Assembly (NCBI GenBank): GCA_034437655.1 | Contig: DAOTTU010000031.1 | Coordinates: 1-64,000 of the forward strand | Source of the DNA: J027 sp034437655 | Lineage (GTDB): Bacteria > Chloroflexota > Anaerolineae > Aggregatilineales > J027 | Direction: 5' to 3' | DNA length: 64,000 nt | Part shown: positions 19,701 to 25,831 of the stretch, one piece after another | How positions within the stretch are numbered: position 1 is the first letter of the stretch | Layout of the letters: each line of letters begins with the position of its first letter | Translations under genes and position numbers: made by a program | The notes under the pieces: generated by a model | Told to the model about the DNA's origin: nothing | Database searches by the model: none | What the model saw: only the letters and a program-made list of their open reading frames with translations

Positions 19701-21428
19701 CCACACTTCAGGGCGTTCACGTTCAATGTAGCGCTTGGCACCCTTTACGTTGCTGGCGTAGCCATCTGCAACAAGTCGGCCAATCACAAAGGGGCGATAG
19801 AGTTCGAGGGCCATCGTCTTTGGTAGGCCGCACTGGTGCAGCTTCAACGTTGGACCGATGACAATCACACTACGCCCAGAGTAGTCCACGCGCTTACCGA
19901 GCAAGTTACGGCGGAAGCGCCCCTTCTTACCCTTGAGCATATTACTGAGCGACTTCAGTTCACGCCGCCCGCGTCGGCTCAAAGCGCGTCCACGTTGACT
20001 GTTGTCGATCAGGCTATCGACCGCTTCTTGCAACATGCGCTTTTCATTGCGTACGATGACGTCTGGTGCGCCAAGTTCAAGCAGACGCTTCAGGCGGTTG
20101 TTGCGGTTAATCACACGCCGATAGAGGTCATTGAGGTCACTCGTCGCAAAGCGCCCACCGTCTAGCTGCACCATCGGCCGCAGGTCCGGCGGAATGACGG
20201 GCAGGGTGGTCATAATCATCCACTCAGGGCGGTTGTTGCTCTTGCGCAGTGCCTCAACGACGCGCAGGCGTTGGGTGGCTTTCTTGCGGCGCTGTTTGGA
20301 ACGGGTGGTGCGGACTTCAATCCACAACTCTTTGCTGAGTGTGTCGAGGTCCATATATTTCAGGATTTCGTAGAAGGCCTCAGCACCCATGTCTGCTTTA
20401 AAGACGTTACCGTAGCGGGTTTTGAGTTCACGGTATTCCTGTTCGCCCAGGAACTGAATAACCTTCATAGCCTCAAGGTCACGGCGTGTGGACTGTAGCT
20501 TCTCGCGGAACTCTTCCAGGCGCGCTTCTGACTTATCCTGAAGTTCCTCAATTTGAAGCGAATATTCCTCGTTGATACGGTCTGCTTCTGCGTCGAGGTG
20601 GGCGAGTTCAGCGCTACGGTCTTCTTCAATGTCGTTGACGATTTCGTTCAGGCGAGCTGTTGCGGCTGACTGCACCAACTCGACATGTTGATAAGACAGT
20701 TCATCACCCTTGCGTGCAATGATGGTGTCCGCCGCTTCGAACGTTAAGTCAGCATCCAGCACGGTGCCGATGCTTTTCTCAATTTTTTCTTGCAGCCTGC
20801 GCCCTTCAGACGTTACCGCGTCGGAAAGCTCATCTTGCTGCCCATTGAACTTGTCATAGATGGTGTCAATCTTCTCTTGCAGCTCACCGAGTTTGCCGTC
20901 GCGCTGCGAAAGCATTTCTTTGATGACGTCGTCCAGGTCGCCAGTGAGGGTTTGCTCTTGTTTGCGTTCTTCGTCTTCTAGCCGTTTGAGGGCACGGTTG
21001 CGAGCATCTTCGTCAACATGAGTTACCACATACTGTGCAAAGTACAGTACGCGGTCGAGGTCGCGGCGGTTAACGTCTAGCAACAAGCCCAGATAGCTGG
21101 GAACACGTCGCGTGTACCAGACATGCGCCACAGGGGCTGCAAGCTCAATATGCCCCATGCGTTCGCGGCGCACTGAGGACCGGGTAACTTCAACGCCACA
21201 TTTTTCGCATACGATACCTTTGTAGCGGATATTCTTATACTTGCCACAGTAGCACTGGTAGTCCTTCGTCGGGCCGAAGATGGCTTCACAGAATAGCCCA
21301 TCTTTTTCAGGACGTAGGCGGCGGTAATTAATGGTCTCGGGTTTGGTCACCTCACCATAAGACCATGAGCCAATCTGCTCTGGCGAAGCAAGACTGATGC
21401 GCAAAGCGCTAAAATCTTTCGCCTCCAA
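16743..21428 (-). CDS. rpoC: DNA-directed RNA polymerase subunit beta'
   Basis: Catalytic largest subunit of RNA polymerase. In 1561 residues: N-terminal zinc ribbon (Cys59, Cys61, Cys74, Cys77), the active-site NADFDGDQ at 625-632 with the three Mg-binding Asp, the bridge/trigger region, and a second zinc site (HDCGTHAG; CALIHGICVQC). Residues about 140-330 are an inserted coiled coil rich in Glu, Lys and Arg within the clamp, and the C-terminus is an extreme Asp/Glu tail of about 45 residues. The start is TTG, supported by AGGAGG 7 bp upstream. rpoB is not next to it: the upstream neighbour is divergent. It has its own TTGACA-17-TATACT promoter with a leader of about 240 nt. Confidence 0.97.
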   Translation of the reverse strand: MEAKDFSALRISLASPEQIGSWSYGEVTKPETINYRRLRPEKDGLFCEAIFGPTKDYQCYCGKYKNIRYKGIVCEKCGVEVTRSSVRRERMGHIELAAPVAHVWYTRRVPSYLGLLLDVNRRDLDRVLYFAQYVVTHVDEDARNRALKRLEDEERKQEQTLTGDLDDVIKEMLSQRDGKLGELQEKIDTIYDKFNGQQDELSDAVTSEGRRLQEKIEKSIGTVLDADLTFEAADTIIARKGDELSYQHVELVQSAATARLNEIVNDIEEDRSAELAHLDAEADRINEEYSLQIEELQDKSEARLEEFREKLQSTRRDLEAMKVIQFLGEQEYRELKTRYGNVFKADMGAEAFYEILKYMDLDTLSKELWIEVRTTRSKQRRKKATQRLRVVEALRKSNNRPEWMIMTTLPVIPPDLRPMVQLDGGRFATSDLNDLYRRVINRNNRLKRLLELGAPDVIVRNEKRMLQEAVDSLIDNSQRGRALSRRGRRELKSLSNMLKGKKGRFRRNLLGKRVDYSGRSVIVIGPTLKLHQCGLPKTMALELYRPFVIGRLVADGYASNVKGAKRYIERERPEVWEVLEDVIKDRPVLLNRAPTLHRLGIQAFEPQLVEGKAIQIHPLVCSAFNADFDGDQMAMHVPLSSKSVREARELMLSSRNLLKPADGSPIVGPNKDMVLGIYYLTMDTTAEIVCNVEDIEQYRTWEALKQAGIRIGVARNTAGARQAKIRELDEHNEIVMFRDVTDEMGKTVPNQDATTLLFQALMDRDIDVLLYNAFDAQQLFEKHDLPLAVANLHERRLVADMDEMDSLYQLGVVDVHTPIMLGNFYDDSSTPYDGPPVPCTVGRAIFNRSIPEQMRFVQGTFARKQVTGLVAQIYQRYGGEATTNFVDSIKDLGFHYATVSGTTISIYDISIPEERAGILTSAESTVGDAERQFRRGLLTEEERYQITIDSWNGAKDHLQNVIRNTMDPFGPIAVMALSGSTKGGFGPITQIAGMRGLMADPSGRIIDLPIRSHFRMGLTALEYFISTHGARKGQADTALRTADAGYMTRRLVDVAQDVIVNRHDCGTHAGIWIQNPAHPTYINNPDADIAGQSIQERIIGRNAARAIFNPETGEMIVDRNELIDEQIADAIAAANLEKVYVRSPMTCALIHGICVQCYGRDLGRGELVGIGEAVGIVAAQSIGEPGTQLTLRTFHQGGVAQASGDITSGLPRVEEIFEARKNPKGEAVMTDIGGVLRLTREGGVRMARIINSQVQTERHEIKIGWDLKVEDDAEIKESQLLMEEVEGDGEVYARMNGIAYIDGHELIIRYEQTEEATYEIPSNARLREGIVDGAEVDAGTQLTEGSRNPHRILRILGQDATQTYLMKELQLVYRNQGVNIADKHFEIIIRKMLGKVQITRSGGSGMLPGELIDKLALLDLNERLISEGKEPAAGVPVLLGITKAALSTDSFLSAASFQHTIRVLAGAAIEGKVDNLFGLKENVIIGKLIPAGTGFHTYKDRDMIAPQLEFDAPPSEEMDEEFDDEYDIDDDDYDIDDEDDGDEEDEEELDEEMLDESGFDN

Positions 21429-21671
21429 GGGGTACCCTCCTGTACGCTATTCACTATGTAATGAGTGGAAAACTATCGAGGTACTCATAAACTGTGCATG
21501 GGGGATACTTACATATTTAAAGCACAACACCAGCAGTGGCACAGTATACACACCCAATACCTATAAAAGACACAAAAGCAGCGCTGAGTACCCCAACGGT
21601 ACTTTACGCCGCATTTGATCTTTTAGGAAACAAACGAATTTATCAACAATACAACCTTATTTACGACGTCA

Positions 21672-21700
21672 AGTATATGATGCTGAGTGTACTTTGTCAA
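21672..21700 (-). promoter_or_regulatory. rpoC promoter with long leader
   Basis: Minus strand: TTGACA (21700-21695), 17 bp spacer, TATACT (21677-21672), close to consensus. The predicted start near 21665 leaves about 240 nt of untranslated leader. Within the leader, AGTACC/GGTACT (21587-21592 and 21598-21603) forms a perfect 6 bp hairpin with a five-base loop. No reading frame with coding character is seen in the leader. Confidence 0.8.
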
Positions 21701-21741
21701 GCAATTTTTGTGATAGCACGATACCGAGAAGCGAATGGCTA

Positions 21742-21770
21742 TTGGCGCGTTTTGTCGACATGCGTACAAT
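21742..21770 (+). promoter_or_regulatory. Promoter of the EEP-domain membrane protein gene
   Basis: TTGGCG (21742-21747), 17 bp spacer, TACAAT (21765-21770) on the plus strand. It lies about 80 bp before the preferred ATG at 21854. The remaining non-coding DNA from 21429 to 21853 is the rpoC leader and promoter. Confidence 0.55.
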
Positions 21771-21853
21771 GCTAGGCGGGTGCTACCCGGCAAATAGCAT
21801 TCTTTTTCTTGGACCTCTTACTTTTTAGCGAATGTATAGGGCGCACACGACTT

Positions 21854-23959
21854 ATGCGACTACGACGAGACTTTTTGCGATCAATCGAAGCGGCTGTGAT
21901 GGGGCTTTTTTTGATTCAGGCTATCCGCTTCTTGTACGGAACAATCTATGCACATATTAGCAGCGCAGACCTGGTGCGGCGTGTAGCGAATCCAGAGATG
22001 CTGGCGATGCTCCCCGGCTATATTGAACCGGCCACCGTAGAACGTGAAGCCGTAGCCATCGGTATCGCGTTGTTGTCGCCGTTACTGGCATTGTTCCTGG
22101 CGCGAACACTGTGGAGCATTCCGCTGGCTGTGGCGGTTGGTGTGGTGGGGCGCAGCATGGCGCTGCAAGTCCCAGAGTCAGCGGCGCTGGCAGCGGCGTT
22201 AGTGGTTGGTGCCGCGTTGACCTATATGATTATTCTGATTGTGCGTCGCCCGAATCATTTCCCGGGGATGTTGCTGATGGGCGTGTTACTTGACCAGTTA
22301 TTGCGTGCGACAGAAAGCACCCGTGACCTGACATGGAATCCTGAGTATGAGATGTTCAATATCCCGATGGATCAGCTTTCGTTGGGGGTGGCGGTGGTGA
22401 CACTGCTCATTTCTGGGCTAGCAACTCTGAATGATCTTGAAATAGAACGCCTTACGGAAGGAGACACCCCGCGCGGCACGCTCAGCGGGTGGGGTAGCTT
22501 TGCGTTGGGGGCGTTCTTCTTTATCGAATTGACATTGCTGGGCTTGCCAAACGCAGTTGCGCGGTGGGCAGAGGTGTCTTATGCGATGACGGTACCGTGG
22601 TTGCTGCTGGCGACGGCCCTGCCACTGGTGCCATTTGTACGGACACGCGCCCGGGCTTTCCTGGGGGCATTTGATGGTGTTTGGCGTGGATGGCTGTGGG
22701 CGCTGGTGCTGGGGTTGTTTTTTGTGTTAGGCAATCGCTTTGATGGTGAATTGGCGCTGGTGGTGCTGGTGGCGGCGCAATTTATCACTGGCTTGACGTT
22801 GTGGTGGATGGTTAAACCGGCCAACTCGTCCTTGCCAAACCCGACACCTATTCTGGTGCTATTTTCGGTGGTGGTGTTTGCATTGCTCAGTGTCGGGGAT
22901 TACTTCACGTATGACTATGCTTATGTCCGTGACCTTGAAGACCCCTTTGCACCACTGGCAGACATATTGCGTGCCTTTGAGGATTTCGGGTTGCCATTGT
23001 TCCTCGTCGCGGCATTGATCCTTTGTATGCCAATGATTCTGGAACGGCGTGTTATTCCGTGGCGTGGTGGCCGCAATGCTGAGAGCTTTTTCAACGTGAT
23101 GCTGATTGTGACGCTGGTCGTCTCCAGCATTTCCATCGTCGCGCCGCCTACAGTACAACGTCCTGATAATTTTAATTGCCTGCGTGTGGGATCGTTAAAT
23201 ATTCATAGTGGCTATACGCTTCTGTTTGACCAGAACCTTGACCGGGTGGCTCAGGCTTTGTCAGTACGCGACAATCTAGACATTGATCTGGACGTTGTGT
23301 TGCTCCAGGAAGTTGATACGGGTCGGCTTTCTAGTTTTGGTGTAGATCAAGTCGAGTGGCTGGCGCGCGAACTGGGCATGGAAGCCGCCTATTTTCCTCA
23401 AAACGAAGCACTGCATGGGCTTGCGATCCTCAGCCGTGTACCGATCCGTGAAGTGCAGGCGGAATTGCTCGAAAGTGAGGGACCACAGGCTGGGTTGCTC
23501 TATGTTGAGCTGGCGCTGGACGAAAATCCATTTCATGTCTACAACGTTTGGCTTGGCTACCAGACGCTAGACCCAACCGGGGTACCAGAACCGCTCGAAG
23601 TGCAAGACCAAACACGCCAGACCGAGGAAATTGAATCGATTATTGTGCGTAACCATAACGCAGAGAATTTCACATCGCGCATCGTACTTGGTGGTACCTT
23701 CAACTACGACCGCAACACACCCCTTTACAACTTCTGGGAGAACCAGACGACATTCTTCGACCCTTTCAGCGATTTACTGATCGAAGAAGCACACACCATT
23801 TTCCTGGTCGATGGCTCCTCGGCGCGTTACGACTACATCTGGCTGATGAATCTAGAAGCGTCGGGTGTTGTCATTGATCGTGACTTTGTGGTTTCAGACC
23901 ATCGTTTGTCTGTTGTGGAAGTCAAGCGGACGCCTGAGCAGCAGTGTGGGGCGTCTTAG
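21854..23959 (+). CDS. Multi-pass membrane protein with C-terminal endonuclease/exonuclease/phosphatase-like domain
   Basis: A 701-residue protein. The N-terminal 430 residues hold about ten hydrophobic segments. Residues about 440-695 form an extracytoplasmic domain of the EEP (DNase I-like) superfamily: VGSLNIHSGY, VLLQEVD with the metal-binding Glu, GLAILSR, and the final SDHRLSV. The usual GDFN reads GGTFN (VLGGTFNYD), so one Asp of the active site is replaced by Thr and activity may be altered. EEP domains cleave phosphodiesters or phosphoinositides, but the substrate here is unknown. The frame opens at TTG 21809; ATG 21854 (MRLRRDF) looks the better start. The 3' end overlaps the convergent rnc gene by 38 bp. 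Confidence 0.75.
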   Translation: MRLRRDFLRSIEAAVMGLFLIQAIRFLYGTIYAHISSADLVRRVANPEMLAMLPGYIEPATVEREAVAIGIALLSPLLALFLARTLWSIPLAVAVGVVGRSMALQVPESAALAAALVVGAALTYMIILIVRRPNHFPGMLLMGVLLDQLLRATESTRDLTWNPEYEMFNIPMDQLSLGVAVVTLLISGLATLNDLEIERLTEGDTPRGTLSGWGSFALGAFFFIELTLLGLPNAVARWAEVSYAMTVPWLLLATALPLVPFVRTRARAFLGAFDGVWRGWLWALVLGLFFVLGNRFDGELALVVLVAAQFITGLTLWWMVKPANSSLPNPTPILVLFSVVVFALLSVGDYFTYDYAYVRDLEDPFAPLADILRAFEDFGLPLFLVAALILCMPMILERRVIPWRGGRNAESFFNVMLIVTLVVSSISIVAPPTVQRPDNFNCLRVGSLNIHSGYTLLFDQNLDRVAQALSVRDNLDIDLDVVLLQEVDTGRLSSFGVDQVEWLARELGMEAAYFPQNEALHGLAILSRVPIREVQAELLESEGPQAGLLYVELALDENPFHVYNVWLGYQTLDPTGVPEPLEVQDQTRQTEEIESIIVRNHNAENFTSRIVLGGTFNYDRNTPLYNFWENQTTFFDPFSDLLIEEAHTIFLVDGSSARYDYIWLMNLEASGVVIDRDFVVSDHRLSVVEVKRTPEQQCGAS

Positions 23960-24659
23960 GGGGGTAAGGGAGCGCGCCAACACGGGCCTGTGAGATTGCC
24001 TGGCCAGCGGCGGCCTGTTCAGCGGTTTGCTTATTGCGCCCTTCACCGATGCCAACGATAGTGGTATCTAGCACAACTGCAACACGGAAGGTTTTCTCGT
24101 GTTCAGCGCCAAGTTCCTCGATCAAGTTGTAGGTCGGGGTCAGGCGGAAAATTGCCTGCGACCATTCCTGGAACAGGCTCTTGGCGTCTTTGTCTTTCTG
24201 GCGGGTGAGGATATCAACCAGCATTGGCTCGAAAAATGGCATCACGAAGCGGCGTACTGTGCCAGGATCGCTGTCAAGGTACATCGCGCCGACCACAGCC
24301 TCGAATGTGTCGCACAGGATAGAGTCACGGTCGCGGCCGCCTTCAATTTCCTCACCGCGTGCCATACGAATGGCCTCACCCAGCCCCATCTCACGCCCAA
24401 ATGCAGCCAGAGTCTCGGTGCGTACCAACCAGGCGCGGAGCCGAGTCATGCGGCCTTCTGGCATAGCGGGGAAACGGTCGTACAAAAAGTCACTGGCGAT
24501 GAGTTGAAGCACTGCATCCCCAAGAAATTCAAGCCGTTCGTTGTGCCCAAGAGAGTAGTCAGGATGCTCGTTTAGGTATGACCGATGGGTCATCGCCTGT
24601 AACAGCAGGTCTTGGTCGGTAAACTGATAGTGAAGTTGCTGTTGAAGTTGAGTAATCAT
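23922..24659 (-). CDS. rnc: Ribonuclease III
   Basis: Double-strand-specific endoribonuclease for rRNA and mRNA processing. The 245-residue protein has the catalytic domain with NERLEFLGDAVL (about residues 40-51) and DTFEAVVGAMYLD, then a double-stranded-RNA-binding domain from about residue 160 (AKSLFQEWSQ, HEKTFRVAVVL, GRNKQTAEQAAAGQA), and a short proline/alanine tail. All catalytic acids (Glu and Asp of ERLEFLGD, and Asp and Glu of DTFEA) are kept. No clear ribosome site precedes the ATG. A nearly perfect 15-16 bp stem-loop lies upstream on the same strand at 24777-24856 and could be an autoregulatory target. Confidence 0.95.
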   Translation of the reverse strand: MITQLQQQLHYQFTDQDLLLQAMTHRSYLNEHPDYSLGHNERLEFLGDAVLQLIASDFLYDRFPAMPEGRMTRLRAWLVRTETLAAFGREMGLGEAIRMARGEEIEGGRDRDSILCDTFEAVVGAMYLDSDPGTVRRFVMPFFEPMLVDILTRQKDKDAKSLFQEWSQAIFRLTPTYNLIEELGAEHEKTFRVAVVLDTTIVGIGEGRNKQTAEQAAAGQAISQARVGALPYPPKTPHTAAQASA

Positions 24660-24776
24660 AGCGCTCGTCTGCGGTTTGGCTTATGTGTCTGGACTGGAAA
24701 CAGTTCTATTGTTAGTGGAAGGGCTGTAGGGCGGATGACGCTCCGTACCTTTAGTGCGGAGCTAAAAAGGGCAAGC

Positions 24777-24856
24777 GTACCCTCGCGGGCACGCGCTAGA
24801 ATATATTCCGTATGATGGTTCGGTCGGGGACACGCAAGCATGTGCCCGCAGGGTAC
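24777..24856 (-). ncRNA. Long stem-loop upstream of rnc (candidate RNase III target)
   Basis: GTACCCTCGCGGGCAC (24777-24792) and GTGCCCGCAGGGTAC (24842-24856) are complementary over 15 pairs with a single bulged base, enclosing a 49-nt loop that itself contains the palindrome GAATATATTC. On the rnc strand the structure lies about 118-197 nt before the rnc start, between the lipoprotein gene and rnc. A second hairpin (GCTCCG/CGGAGC) follows around 24740-24763. I see no convincing coding sequence in 24660-24950. Confidence 0.5.
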
Positions 24857-24950
24857 AGTTGCTTTTCCTGGCGCCATAATTCATTGCGGCGGCGGTCTGA
24901 TTGTGCTTTAGCTTACCCTACCCCTATGTGACAAACCGGGTGTCCGAGGG

Positions 24951-25535
24951 TTACTCTTCCTCTGTGTCAGTGTCCTCGTTACCATCAGTATCATCGGTTT
25001 GGCCGTCATCTGCATCGCCGTCGTCAATAACCGGGTCAATAGGGTCATCGGTCAACGCTGGGTCATTTTGGTCACCGAGGGTGCGTGGTCCAACAGGGAG
25101 AATCTGGAAGATGAAGGTATCATCACAAACTTTCCAGTCGTCGCCTTCTTTCGTCATCACCAGCGCGAAAAGTTCAGTGTCATCTTTGGAATGACGGCGG
25201 ACTTCGAGGTCCTCAATGTCACTTTCAGCGCGGTAGCGGGTTGTGCCAAAAGCATGCACAATGGCACTATCATCATTCTCTTCATCGGTGACGAATTTGA
25301 GGTCAAAGTTAAAATCCAGTTCGAGTTCGTCGTCTTCATCAACATCCAGCAAAAAGCGGCTGGCGTCAAGGTCTTCACAGAGCGCGTCGTTGAGAGCGTC
25401 TTCATCTTGCGCTTCGAATGCCGTAAAGAAAGAGTCAGCGGCGGCGTCTGGGCTACCAAAGCCCGGGCTGCACGCGCTCAGGGCAATGAGTGCCAGCAGC
25501 GCAATCGACAAAATGCTCAGGTTTTTGGTGGTCAA
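24951..25535 (-). CDS. Acidic lipoprotein of unknown function
   Basis: A 194-residue lipoprotein: an N-terminal hydrophobic stretch (LSILSIALLALIAL) ends in the lipobox LSAC, so Cys22 would be lipid-modified and the protein held at the outer face of the membrane. The mature part has a small globular domain (about residues 30-140: DSFFTAFEAQDEDALNDALC, then FALVMTKEGDDWKVCDD), resembling DUF4878/NTF2-like lipoproteins in pattern, and a C-terminal tail of about 40 residues that is almost all Asp, Glu, Thr and Gly. There are two Cys in the mature part that could pair. Function not assigned. Confidence 0.75.
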   Translation of the reverse strand: MTTKNLSILSIALLALIALSACSPGFGSPDAAADSFFTAFEAQDEDALNDALCEDLDASRFLLDVDEDDELELDFNFDLKFVTDEENDDSAIVHAFGTTRYRAESDIEDLEVRRHSKDDTELFALVMTKEGDDWKVCDDTFIFQILPVGPRTLGDQNDPALTDDPIDPVIDDGDADDGQTDDTDGNEDTDTEEE

Positions 25536-25710
25536 GGTTACTTTCCTCCGGCGAATGCCAGGTTGTGAGTGTATTGTGTAATTGAGGGGATATTATACAA
25601 ATCTGCCCCCGATAGTCAAAGAGATAAAGCCAACGCTGCGAAACATTTCATGGGTAAGCGGTGGTTGCCGCCAAATGAGAAATACTTTAAAATCGCGCAG
25701 GTAGTCGGGA

Positions 25711-25732
25711 TGTTCTAGACGTGTTCTAGGCG
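25711..25732. repeat. Tandem 11-bp direct repeat in divergent promoter region
   Basis: TGTTCTAGACG (25711-25721) is followed at once by TGTTCTAGGCG (25722-25732), one mismatch in eleven. The repeat unit equals one helical turn, as in many regulator binding sites. It lies in the 296 bp gene-free gap between the divergent lipoprotein and TolB-like genes, about 100 bp before the latter's start. Nothing else stands out in this gap. Confidence 0.5.
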
Positions 25733-25831
25733 GTAATGAGTTAATGCTACTGAGCCTGCTGTGTCTTTATGGACGACCCGCAAACACTGCAAAAACACAT
25801 CATTAAAGATTAGTTCTTGAGGATAACGGCC

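Noticed and set aside
24656..24877. 73-residue minus-strand frame that overlaps the rnc start by 4 bp
   Set aside because: Lies across the long stem-loop at 24777-24856, has no ribosome site and no recognisable family; the RNA structure explains the sequence better.
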